DNA of 9,137 bases, from positions 1 to 9,137 of the forward strand of contig WJJN01000313.1 in NCBI GenBank assembly GCA_014729735.1, read 5' to 3'. Source of the DNA: Candidatus Zhuqueibacterota bacterium (GTDB lineage: Bacteria > Zhuqueibacterota > Zhuqueibacteria > Thermofontimicrobiales > Thiofontviventaceae). Shown piece by piece: positions 1-6,994 of this stretch. The notes under the pieces were generated by a model. The model ran no database searches, was not told the DNA's origin, and saw only the letters and a program-made list of their open reading frames with translations. Made by a program: the position numbers and the translations under genes. The number at the start of each line of letters is the position of its first letter. Positions within the stretch are counted from its first letter, which is position 1.

Positions 1-925
1 ACACAAAATCGGATTTCATTTTCGATAGCTGCATTTCCCGAAACACCGAACGAAGCACCATTAAAATCCCGCCCAGTAGTGCGATATTCACTGCAATCAA
101 TGACCATACATTTATCCGGGTACGAGTATGTGCGATTTTTTCGGTGGTAGTGCCGCGCAGCCGGATTAACATATTCAATTCCGGGAACAGCCAAAGACTG
201 CCCTGCCGTTCGAAAGTGTCCCAGCTCACTTGAGGAGAAGTGGTGTAAATCAGCTCACTCGTGCGCGTATTTCTCAAGCCAAACATAAAATCCTCGGTTT
301 CGATCTCATCGAATTTACGCCCGATAATTTCCCTGCCGGCAAAGGATGTATTGACAAATACTCCGCCGAGTACGCGATTTCCTATATCGACACCTGGCAA
401 ATAAATGGCAAAAATCAATAGCGTCAGGTCACTGGCTTCATTATTCCCCGTTTCGGGAAAAGGTATAATGCGGTCATATCCCTTTGCAACTTGTTCGAAT
501 AACTGGTCGACTATTTCATCATTGGTTTCAATCAGACGAATTAAATTTGATTTCGAGATAGGAGTAGCGGAAAAATTCAAATCAATAAGCTTCCCGGACT
601 GTTTATTATAAAGAAACACACCGTTTAGTGCATCGTTATTCGAAACAAACTCTTCCATTGAAATACGTAGTGCTCTGTCGTTATTCAAATTCTGCAAATA
701 GAAGGTGCGGATATTTTTTGCCCAGTTTCCGGCAACATCCCAGACATATTGATTGATGGAAAATATAATACCGTTCAACTGATGGTCGTAAATTTCCCGG
801 ATCATCGTTTCTGTTTTGTCGATCCGGGTTAGTTGATAAATAGTGTAAGACAGTGTTGGAATCCAGATCAATACTATAAAAATAAGTATTATTTTAAAAA
901 CAGGTGATTTTTTATCGATAATCAT
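1..925 (-). CDS. Sensor histidine kinase, N-terminal part (truncated by window edge)
   Basis: The reading frame starts at ATG 925 and stays open for 308 codons to the window edge. Residues about 9-31 form a first membrane helix (KIILIFIVLIWIPTLSYTIY). Residues about 32-270 form an extracytoplasmic domain, and residues about 272-291 a second helix (VWSLIAVNIALLGGILMVL). The last visible residues, QLSKMKSDFV, match the very start of a HisKA dimerisation domain, which in this family usually continues NVSHELRTPL. The catalytic His and the ATPase domain therefore lie outside the window. The product should be an inner-membrane kinase sensing an envelope or external signal. The stretch NGVFLYNKQSGKLI and the later VLGGVFVNTSF look like Cache/PAS-type sensor strands, which is inference. 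The start is 6 bases after the phosphatase stop, with GAGG overlapping that stop as a closely spaced ribosome site. It is the last visible gene of the operon; a response regulator may follow outside the window. Confidence 0.85.
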   Translation of the reverse strand, partial: MIIDKKSPVFKIILIFIVLIWIPTLSYTIYQLTRIDKTETMIREIYDHQLNGIIFSINQYVWDVAGNWAKNIRTFYLQNLNNDRALRISMEEFVSNNDALNGVFLYNKQSGKLIDLNFSATPISKSNLIRLIETNDEIVDQLFEQVAKGYDRIIPFPETGNNEASDLTLLIFAIYLPGVDIGNRVLGGVFVNTSFAGREIIGRKFDEIETEDFMFGLRNTRTSELIYTTSPQVSWDTFERQGSLWLFPELNMLIRLRGTTTEKIAHTRTRINVWSLIAVNIALLGGILMVLRSVFREMQLSKMKSDFV

Positions 926-931
926 TTCACC

Positions 932-1771
932 TCAACACTTTAACGAAATCTTCAAAAATGACCTGTCATCAAATGAGACATTTCCCTTTAAAACGCATTT
1001 CAATTCTTTGTGTTTCCGAAACAACAACGGGTCCTCTTCAATAATACGCTTCAATTCCTGCTCGGATTCACGCAACGTTTGTTTTAGCACGGGATAGCCG
1101 TCACTCGCCAGTATGACGAACTCATCTTCAGCATCGATCTTATACACATCGATGCACTCATCCGGTACAAGGAAACCATCGATCACGGGTCCGCAGTAAT
1201 TGCCAGCATGCATATTATTGTTAAACAGTACGTGTTCTCGCAACAGCGGCAGGATATACTCTCTGCCAGTATCGTGTTCACGCAATTCATTCAAAGTTTT
1301 CCCTTTTAGAATCTCCAGTTCGAGTAACATCGAACGGAAATTCGCGCAGATCACATCGCTCCTTCTCTCGCGGCGCATGGACCAGTTGCCGATTCTGCAA
1401 TGGCAATCGCCCACGGACCAGATTTCACGTCGTTTCGCATTGAATGCCGCAACCACAGCCACAATCCGGTTTCGCGGATCGGATGCTGCTTCAGTCACAT
1501 AATTATCGCGTTCGTAGAAATTGTAAACCGCATCAGTCAAAAAATCCACTGCCTCTCGCGGGGTAAAATCCGGATCGATTTCTGTAAACTTATTGCGCAG
1601 CAGTTGGGAGACTACTCTTCCGCCCGTGTACTTTCCCCATTTTCGACCATCTTTGGTCGTTGCCCCGTCGATCACGGCGAAATAGTGCTCGCCCGTGTAA
1701 ATCGCATCTTCGCACTCATCACTCCTGCCGGTTTTCGATTGAATGAATTTTTCTTCTAATTTCGCGGACAA
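932..1771 (-). CDS. PP2C-like protein serine/threonine phosphatase
   Basis: This is a soluble, cytoplasmic PP2C-fold protein, expected to remove phosphate from Ser/Thr using two divalent metals. Numbered from the chosen TTG start (279 residues), the motifs in family order are: CEDA (E21, D22); FAVIDGAT with metal ligands D35/G36; IWSVGD (D122); FVILASDGY (D224); and a closing FDDRSFLKI (D269). The closing motif has Arg where the classical one has Asn (DN). No membrane segment or extra sensor domain is present. The frame could extend to ATG 1807, giving 291 residues and a 23-base overlap with the peptidase gene. I prefer TTG 1771 because AGAGG sits 6 bases upstream, directly after the peptidase stop, while ATG 1807 has no ribosome site. 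The gene lies between a peptidase gene and a histidine kinase gene with almost no spacing. Its target may be a partner-switching or kinase system, but no partner is visible. Family is fairly sure; the substrate is unknown. Confidence 0.85.
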   Translation of the reverse strand: MSAKLEEKFIQSKTGRSDECEDAIYTGEHYFAVIDGATTKDGRKWGKYTGGRVVSQLLRNKFTEIDPDFTPREAVDFLTDAVYNFYERDNYVTEAASDPRNRIVAVVAAFNAKRREIWSVGDCHCRIGNWSMRRERRSDVICANFRSMLLELEILKGKTLNELREHDTGREYILPLLREHVLFNNNMHAGNYCGPVIDGFLVPDECIDVYKIDAEDEFVILASDGYPVLKQTLRESEQELKRIIEEDPLLFRKHKELKCVLKGNVSFDDRSFLKISLKC

Positions 1772-1777
1772 GGTGCG

Positions 1778-1782
1778 CCTCT
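1778..1782 (-). promoter_or_regulatory. Shine-Dalgarno AGAGG favouring a TTG start of the phosphatase gene
   Basis: Reading the minus strand, the peptidase stop TGA (1787-1785) is followed by AAA, then AGAGG, then CGCACC and TTG at 1771. The 6-base spacer is close to ideal. The upstream ATG at 1807 is preceded only by CAAAGAATTCG, so the TTG is the better-supported start and removes the gene overlap. Confidence 0.6.
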
Positions 1783-1784
1783 TT

Positions 1785-2684
1785 TCAAAATTTAAATTCG
1801 GTTTCATCGAATTCTTTGTATGCCGCAGCGATTCCGTTCAGGAGATTAGCGAACTTTTTGAAGTTAATTGTGTCGATGGTATCATCCGGTTTATGATAAT
1901 GTGGATTGCGGTAAAACGCCGTATCCGTGATCATAATCGCGCGGAAACCGAATTTCCAGAAGGATGCATGGTCGGATAGGTTTGCGCCCGGTGTGGCGCG
2001 ATGGGTGATAAAAATCTCTATCGGAATTCTCGTAAAATTGGCGATTGTTTTGCTGACCGTTTTCACCAGTGGCTTCGATTCTTCATCTCCTACAACGCTG
2101 ATAAAATTACCGCGACTCGGATGCTTCAACGCCAACTGCGGCTGCGGATAGCGCTGGCTGTTTTCCTTATTCAGGAAATAGCCAAGCATTTCAAGCGAGG
2201 TCATGAACAGCACATTATCACACCGTTGCTGGCACAGCTCTGCATACATGTGACTGCCCATTTGGGGAGTACCATGGTACGGCGGCTCTTCCAATGCAAA
2301 TGCCACGAATCTGTAGGTTCTGCGGTTATCGAACTCATCGAACAAACGCACCATTTCCAGCAATGCTGCAATTCCTGTAGCATTGTCATCGGCACCTGGG
2401 GAATCTTCTACAGTATCGTAATGCGCGCCAATGAGAATAATCTGGTCGTCGGCTGAGCTGCCTTTTTTTTCAGCAACAATATTTGTAAATGTGTGACCCT
2501 CAAACGAAAAATTAACCCGTTCCAGTTCGAGAGATGATCGCTGCATCTGTTCCCAGATATAATCCACCGTTTTTTGTAGTGAGCCTTCATTCGCTATGGT
2601 GCGCTCGCCAATTTGATTTGAAAGAACATCGACATGGTGATAGAGATTTTTTCGTATGAGTTTTAGATCCTTTTTTTCGAACAT
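1785..2684 (-). CDS. M28-family zinc metallopeptidase (cytoplasmic, aminopeptidase-like)
   Basis: The 299-residue protein has the full set of M28 two-zinc exopeptidase signatures. These are GAHYDTV (H88), GADDNATG (bridging D100), LEEPPYHG (general base E132 and zinc ligand E133), SLEMLGY (E164) and NPHYHKPDDTID (H264). The positions follow the pattern known from Aeromonas and Streptomyces aminopeptidases, so the site looks intact. The LEEPPYxxTPQMGS stretch (132-144) is typical of a bacterial M28 subgroup annotated only as M20/M25/M40-like metallo-hydrolases. There is no signal peptide or PA domain, unlike many secreted M28 enzymes, so it probably acts in the cytoplasm on short peptides or another small amide substrate. 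ATG 2684 is the only reasonable start; it lacks a clear ribosome site, the nearest AGGA being about 15 bases upstream. It follows the GH57 gene by 26 bases and is followed by the phosphatase gene. Confidence 0.93.
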   Translation of the reverse strand: MFEKKDLKLIRKNLYHHVDVLSNQIGERTIANEGSLQKTVDYIWEQMQRSSLELERVNFSFEGHTFTNIVAEKKGSSADDQIILIGAHYDTVEDSPGADDNATGIAALLEMVRLFDEFDNRRTYRFVAFALEEPPYHGTPQMGSHMYAELCQQRCDNVLFMTSLEMLGYFLNKENSQRYPQPQLALKHPSRGNFISVVGDEESKPLVKTVSKTIANFTRIPIEIFITHRATPGANLSDHASFWKFGFRAIMITDTAFYRNPHYHKPDDTIDTINFKKFANLLNGIAAAYKEFDETEFKF

Positions 2685-2710
2685 GATTATTCTAATAAAT
2701 CCTGAAATAA

Positions 2711-5260
2711 TTAGGGCCAGTAATCAGGACTGTTGCTTAGCTTCTGTTCCAATGTTTTCAATGCCTGTTTGTATTTTGAAATATCGAAATTCAGACGAAA
2801 TGCAATTTGCAGAATCGATGAAATAAAATAGTAGCGATGATCGATTGCATCTCCCTCCAGAATATCCTCGATCATGGGTGTCACTTTCTCCCGGAGAATT
2901 TTGAAAATGTAATTTTGGATTATTGTCTCTTTAATATTCAACTTGAGATTGGATACAATTTCCAGAATAAGCAGCATTTCATCGGCTTGCTGGCGGCTGA
3001 GAGTATGGTAGATTGCACGAATTTTCTCTTCCAGGGTTTGCTGGAAGAATTGCTGCGAGCGATCCTTATATAAGTGCAGATCCAGCCTTTCGGCAACCTG
3101 CACGATTTCTCGTGCCTTATCGAAATTATAATCGCGAATCGATAATTTAATTTCTTCCTCCAGACGCGGGCTCAGTCCCAGTTCCACCGGCAATTTTAGC
3201 TCGACCGGAATCGGAATATGCTGGTCATTCAACTCAAATATAATATGCTTGTTCTCCTGATAGATATTCCAATAATCCTGACTTAACTTATCGAGTTTTT
3301 CTTTGAGCAGCAACCGATATAATTTTTCCCGCTCTTCATACAAAATATCAGCGACCGAATAAACTCGCTGTCCCCACTGACGTATCAAATTTTCCCAGAA
3401 TGAATTTTCATTCTTTTCAAATGATTCGATGACATTTGCTTTTGTTTGTTCATAATCAGGCACCGCTTTCATCTCACTTACGACTGCTCTGTATTCCTTA
3501 TTGGAGCGGTATAAGAGGACGAAAGCAAAATCCTCCCGTTCTTTGGTTAAATCCGAATGAACTTCCAAACGCCCGATTGTGAGCGAGCGGTGTTCCCCCT
3601 CTTTCTTTTCATAGTCCTTTCGTTTGATCTCGTAATTGTAAACCCGCGATAAATCGGAATTGCCATTATTTATTGCAGTTAGAATGGCATAGTGATTTAC
3701 CAGTTTTTTCGGGGTCACCACATATGGTTTGATCATATTGTAATAAATGTCTTTACCCGTCCCTATTTTAGGGAAATTGCTTTTCGCATGATCCAGCTTG
3801 GCGACAAATTTTAGCTCCAAATCCTGGTTAGAAAATTTATTGCCCAATTCGATGGCTCTGGCAGCATATTTCAGAACCTGTGTTGCTTCCAGACCGGATA
3901 TTTCAGCGAAGAACCAGCCGCAACTGGTGTACATCAACATTGCGTGGCGCTGCATTTCCAGCAGGTTTAACGCCTCTGAAATTTCATTTTCCGACAATTC
4001 GTATTTCGCATGCTTTTGAAAAAACGATTTCATGGAATCTTTCGAGCGATCCAGAATGATATGGATATACTCGTTGCGCGCGTCCCACGGGTCTTTAAAA
4101 TAATGCGCTCCTTTTTCTTCAAATATAATGATTAGTTCATCCCGCAGTTGATCCAGGGCAGTACGCAGCGGCGAACGCCACTGCTGGTTCCATTCGAAAG
4201 GTCCTCCTGTGGAGCAGCCGCAATCACGATACCATCTGCCAACCCCATGCGAGCAGCTCCAGGCAGTACCTTCCCCGTTCGGTCCCGGTTTTAATTCGAC
4301 TTCCATTTTCGGCGGAAATTTTTCAAGATATTCACCGTAATTTGTCAATGTCATACCTGAATTTTCCGCTGCCCGATGAACAAGAAATGCCAATCCCATA
4401 TCACCAAAAGGTTCATGATGCCCATAAGACTCACCGTCCGTGGCAATGGATACGAGCTGTGGTCCCTCATGCTTTGGTAAGTAGCATTTCCGTATTTCTT
4501 GTGCAAAATTCTTCCCGTCTTTTAGCAGGTGCTCAAAAGCAACACGTTTCGATAAATCGCCGTGATAGAAAAATATATCGATATACTTATTTTTGTGCTT
4601 TTTTCCTTTTTGATCGATGAAATAGCAGCGGTATGATTGGCTCGTGTCGATGTCACCACCACCGACATCTTTCCATTGCTCTTTGGCTTTGAGAGGTCGA
4701 ACACGCTGTGCCTGATGCGGTGACAGAATAATGAATTTTATTCCTAATTCGATCAGTACTTTTAGAGTGGAATAATTGACGGCAGTTTCCGGTAACCAGA
4801 TTGATTCCGGCTCCCGCCCGAAGTGCATTTTAAAATCTTCAATGCCCCATTTCAGTTGAGTGTATTTATCGCGCTCGTTTGAAAGCGGCAATATGGTGTG
4901 GTTGTATCCCTGTGCAATTGCGTTACCATGACCGGAGAAAAGCTCCCGGCTCCTTCTATCCCCATCGATAATTGCCTGATACGTTTCCTGTGCTTTCGCT
5001 TTTAGCCAACTCATCAGCGTTGGTCCGAAATTGAAACTAATCCGTTCGTAATTATTTACAATATCAACGATGCGATATTGATTTCCGCCCATAATGCGAG
5101 ACATCGAATTCGGCGTGTAGCATTCGGCACTGATTCGGTCGTTCCAATCATGATAAGGTGATGCGCTGGGCTGCCTTTCTATCGCTTCAATCCAGGGATT
5201 TTCACGCGGGGGTTGATAAAAATGTCCATGTATAATTAAATAATTTGATTTATCTGACAA
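2711..5260 (-). CDS. GH57 family glycoside hydrolase-like protein with DUF3536 region
   Basis: The protein is 849 residues with no signal peptide, so cytoplasmic. GH57 enzymes hydrolyse or transfer alpha-glucans by a retaining mechanism. Recognisable GH57 conserved regions are HGHFYQPP (11-18), SGHGNAI (109-115), IWLPETA with candidate nucleophile E158, and ATDGESYGHH with candidate acid/base D275. After the barrel come WSCSHGVGRWYRDCGC (334-349) and TSCGWFFAEISGLEA (445-459), both hallmarks of the DUF3536 class, then a mostly helical C-terminal half (about 500-849). Proteins of this class are usually annotated as alpha-amylase/alpha-mannosidase-like, and I do not know of a firmly established substrate. 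A storage or periplasmic-type glucan is a reasonable inference. Both catalytic carboxylates are present, so activity is plausible. The start is TTG at 5260, supported by GGAG 8 bases upstream; the next ATG (residue 53) lies inside the catalytic barrel. It lies 22 bases after the OmpA gene in the same operon. Confidence 0.92.
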   Translation of the reverse strand: MSDKSNYLIIHGHFYQPPRENPWIEAIERQPSASPYHDWNDRISAECYTPNSMSRIMGGNQYRIVDIVNNYERISFNFGPTLMSWLKAKAQETYQAIIDGDRRSRELFSGHGNAIAQGYNHTILPLSNERDKYTQLKWGIEDFKMHFGREPESIWLPETAVNYSTLKVLIELGIKFIILSPHQAQRVRPLKAKEQWKDVGGGDIDTSQSYRCYFIDQKGKKHKNKYIDIFFYHGDLSKRVAFEHLLKDGKNFAQEIRKCYLPKHEGPQLVSIATDGESYGHHEPFGDMGLAFLVHRAAENSGMTLTNYGEYLEKFPPKMEVELKPGPNGEGTAWSCSHGVGRWYRDCGCSTGGPFEWNQQWRSPLRTALDQLRDELIIIFEEKGAHYFKDPWDARNEYIHIILDRSKDSMKSFFQKHAKYELSENEISEALNLLEMQRHAMLMYTSCGWFFAEISGLEATQVLKYAARAIELGNKFSNQDLELKFVAKLDHAKSNFPKIGTGKDIYYNMIKPYVVTPKKLVNHYAILTAINNGNSDLSRVYNYEIKRKDYEKKEGEHRSLTIGRLEVHSDLTKEREDFAFVLLYRSNKEYRAVVSEMKAVPDYEQTKANVIESFEKNENSFWENLIRQWGQRVYSVADILYEEREKLYRLLLKEKLDKLSQDYWNIYQENKHIIFELNDQHIPIPVELKLPVELGLSPRLEEEIKLSIRDYNFDKAREIVQVAERLDLHLYKDRSQQFFQQTLEEKIRAIYHTLSRQQADEMLLILEIVSNLKLNIKETIIQNYIFKILREKVTPMIEDILEGDAIDHRYYFISSILQIAFRLNFDISKYKQALKTLEQKLSNSPDYWP

Positions 5261-5268
5261 AAGAAATA

Positions 5269-5272
5269 CTCC
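5269..5272 (-). promoter_or_regulatory. Shine-Dalgarno GGAG that sets the TTG start of the GH57 gene
   Basis: On the minus strand GGAG is followed by 8 bases and TTG at 5260. The site falls in the 22-base gap after the OmpA stop codon, just after a run of eight T. No ATG or GTG lies at a usable distance, so this site decides the start. Confidence 0.65.
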
Positions 5273-5282
5273 AAAAAAAATA

Positions 5283-6692
5283 TCATTTTAATCTTACAAA
5301 TTCGATGCGTCTGTTCGCAGCCCTGCCTGCCTTTGTTTTATTCGATGCAACCGGATTTTGTTCACCGAATCCCTGAGTTTTTATGCGCGATTCATCAATA
5401 CCCTGACTGACAAGATATTTTTTCACCGACTCAGCACGCTGTTCGGAAAGCAGTAAATTATGCTTCCAATCTCCGATACTGTCTGTATATCCGCAAATTT
5501 CAATCATGATGTCCGGATATGCTTTCAGGGTTTTTACCACTTCATTCAAAATGACGAAAGATGAATCTGTTAACCTGGCGCTATTCGTGGTGAAATTAAC
5601 TCCCTTAAGTACAACTTTTTCTCCTCGCTTTACTTCTGCAAAAGCCGGTTTTTCATCGGGACAGCCGTCCTCATCCAGATATCCGTTGAAATCTTCAGGC
5701 CAATTCGGGCACTGGTCCAGGCTGTCGGGAATAGTATCGCCGTCATTGTCAAAATCCGGACAACCATCCTCATCCTCGTATCCATCGATATCTTCCGGAA
5801 AATGCGGACAACGATCAAACTGATCCAAAATCGAATCACCATCATTATCCGGATCGGGCTTACCATCGTCATCCTGAAAATTATCAATATCTTCGGCTGA
5901 GTTCGGAGCTTTGTCCAGTTTATCCGGTACGCCATCCTGGTCGTTATCGAGATCCGGTTTGCCATCTCTGTCCTCAAATCCGTCAAAATCTTCCGGAGTT
6001 TCGATATCCAGATCGAATTTATCTTCGATACCGTCGTGATCCGTATCTTTAAATCCACCGGTAAAAAAGGATATCGAAATTCCGGTTTCCAGGATACAAT
6101 CGTTCGCTTCTGCTCCTAATTTTATCGGCTCATTATTATCTTTTAATAGTAAATGATACTTAAAAATCAAGTCAAATGCAATATCTTCCATCACAAATAA
6201 TTCGCAGCCAAGACCGCAAATAAGTGATGCATTGATCTGGCTGCCGAAAATACTTTCTCCCACGGTAAATGTAGCGAGCCCTTCCTTTGGCAATTTTCGG
6301 ATATCCCATTGCGTAAATCCGGCTCCGAATGAAAAATAAGGTCGATAACGGTTGAATGGTAAAACATTTACTACTAAATTCGCATTGAACGGGACTAAGA
6401 ACGTCTTAAAGCCACCGCACGGTTCAAACTTTTTAATATCCAGCAGATTACTGGAATAAACCCAACCAAAACCAAAATTTATATCTCCTGCAAAAGTGCT
6501 GGAAAAACCATATTTCAAGCGAATTCCAGCCCACTGATCGAATGATGATCGTTCGATATTGCCGCCCACCATTTTAATTCCTGAACAAAAAACTCCGGCT
6601 CCCAGTCTTCCACTTATGTCATTTGATCTTACAGGACTGTAATTCATTACAAAGAAAATAAACCAAATACCAAAACAACGATGCATGCTCAT
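5283..6692 (-). CDS. OmpA-family outer-membrane protein with thrombospondin type 3 repeats
   Basis: The 469-residue envelope protein has three parts. Residues 1-23 look like a signal peptide (MHRCFGIWFIFFVMNYSPVRS), probably cut near 23/24. Residues about 26-212 are rich in alternating aromatic/glycine strands, as in an OmpA-like eight-strand barrel. Residues 216-349 are acidic, calcium-binding thrombospondin type 3 repeats. Residues about 357-469 are an OmpA C-terminal peptidoglycan-binding domain. Its motif GYTDSIGD contains D404 and LSEQRAESV contains R419, equivalent to the diaminopimelate-binding Asp and Arg of E. coli OmpA; GFGEQNPVASN and NRRIEFVRLK complete it. It should tether the outer membrane to the cell wall. 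ATG 6692 is chosen because AGGG lies 8 bases upstream (6701-6704); the second ATG (6686) is farther away. It is the first gene of the minus-strand operon, behind a sigma-70-like promoter, so it is probably the most abundantly made product. Confidence 0.93.
   Translation of the reverse strand: MSMHRCFGIWFIFFVMNYSPVRSNDISGRLGAGVFCSGIKMVGGNIERSSFDQWAGIRLKYGFSSTFAGDINFGFGWVYSSNLLDIKKFEPCGGFKTFLVPFNANLVVNVLPFNRYRPYFSFGAGFTQWDIRKLPKEGLATFTVGESIFGSQINASLICGLGCELFVMEDIAFDLIFKYHLLLKDNNEPIKLGAEANDCILETGISISFFTGGFKDTDHDGIEDKFDLDIETPEDFDGFEDRDGKPDLDNDQDGVPDKLDKAPNSAEDIDNFQDDDGKPDPDNDGDSILDQFDRCPHFPEDIDGYEDEDGCPDFDNDGDTIPDSLDQCPNWPEDFNGYLDEDGCPDEKPAFAEVKRGEKVVLKGVNFTTNSARLTDSSFVILNEVVKTLKAYPDIMIEICGYTDSIGDWKHNLLLSEQRAESVKKYLVSQGIDESRIKTQGFGEQNPVASNKTKAGRAANRRIEFVRLK
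5646..5993 (-). repeat. Tandem 33-residue thrombospondin type 3 repeats inside the OmpA-like gene
   Basis: The coding sequence contains about 3.5 units of 99 bases. Units begin at residues 234, 267, 300 and 333, each starting E-D-(F/I)-(D/N) and carrying the DxDxDG-type calcium motif (for example DNDGDSILDQFD). The units are divergent at the DNA level, so this is an old protein repeat rather than a recent tandem duplication. A further partial repeat (DTDHDGIEDKFD, residues 216-227) precedes them. Confidence 0.85.
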
Positions 6693-6749
6693 GGTGTTTT
6701 CCCTTTTTAATTTTGGTAACTTGATAATTATTATTTTTTCAAAAGATAT

Positions 6750-6778
6750 AAGCTAATTAATTATTTTTTATTTGTCAA
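6750..6778 (-). promoter_or_regulatory. Sigma-70-like promoter for the OmpA-GH57-M28-PP2C-kinase operon
   Basis: On the minus strand a perfect -35 TTGACA (6778-6773) is followed by a 17-base spacer and TAGCTT (6755-6750). TAGCTT keeps the key T, A and final T of a -10 box. Transcription would start near 6743, leaving a leader of about 50 bases before ATG 6692. The -10 is weak, and a slightly shifted box (TTATAT) cannot be excluded. Confidence 0.45.
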
Positions 6779-6829
6779 GTAAATTTTCAAATATTAATGA
6801 AAGTTATTGTATCATCTTCGAACGACTGC

Positions 6830-6842
6830 GAAACAATGTTTC
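6830..6842. promoter_or_regulatory. 13-base palindrome, possible activator site
   Basis: GAAACA-A-TGTTTC is a perfect six-base dyad around one central base. Its centre lies roughly 100 bases upstream of the sigma-54-like GG element at 6936, a usual place for an enhancer-binding protein. It is also about 60 bases upstream of the minus-strand -35. Only one copy was found, so the role is speculative. Confidence 0.25.
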
Positions 6843-6933
6843 AAAGTAAAACAAATATATTTAACTCGTTATTTCATTATCTTTATTAAGATTACAAAAA
6901 ATATAGTCTCATTACATCTTTAATTACTTGCAG

Positions 6934-6950
6934 TTGGCATAAAAATTGTG
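6934..6950 (+). promoter_or_regulatory. Sigma-54-like (-24/-12) promoter of the barrel gene
   Basis: TTGGCATAAAAATTGTG matches the RpoN consensus (YTGGCACGRNNNTTGCW) in the whole -24 half and in the TTG of the -12 half, with the correct spacing. The -12 GC is GT here, which weakens it. Transcription would start about 6960, giving a leader of about 35 bases to ATG 6995. No better sigma-70 site was seen between 6843 and 6994 on this strand. Confidence 0.4.
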
Positions 6951-6994
6951 TCATAACAACATAATAATTTACTCATCTCATTCAAATTAACCAG

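Larger units (their letters stand above)
6693..6994. other. Divergent AT-rich intergenic region
   Basis: The 302 bases separate the minus-strand OmpA operon from the plus-strand barrel gene, and no convincing reading frame lies here. It should contain the promoters of both units; separate entries describe a sigma-70-like site on the minus strand, a sigma-54-like site on the plus strand and a 13-base palindrome between them. No strong hairpin terminator or RNA gene was seen. Confidence 0.8.

Noticed and set aside
230..611. Two short plus-strand frames near the left edge
   Set aside because: They lie opposite the continuous 308-codon histidine kinase frame and show no independent coding evidence.
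1200..2456. Several plus-strand frames of 74-151 codons opposite the phosphatase and peptidase genes
   Set aside because: The minus-strand products carry intact family motifs throughout; the plus-strand frames have no recognisable content.
5646..5993. Regular 99-base periodicity that could suggest a CRISPR or satellite array
   Set aside because: It lies in frame inside the OmpA-like gene and encodes thrombospondin type 3 repeats; there are no identical short repeats with unique spacers.
5630..6058. A 142-codon minus-strand frame rich in Ile, Arg and Met
   Set aside because: It overlaps the OmpA-like gene in another frame, and its odd composition comes from the Asp-rich calcium repeats read out of frame.
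6931..6956. A sigma-70 reading of the same stretch (TTGCAG-17-TCATAA)
   Set aside because: Both boxes match the consensus poorly, while the sigma-54-like reading of the overlapping bases is clearly better.
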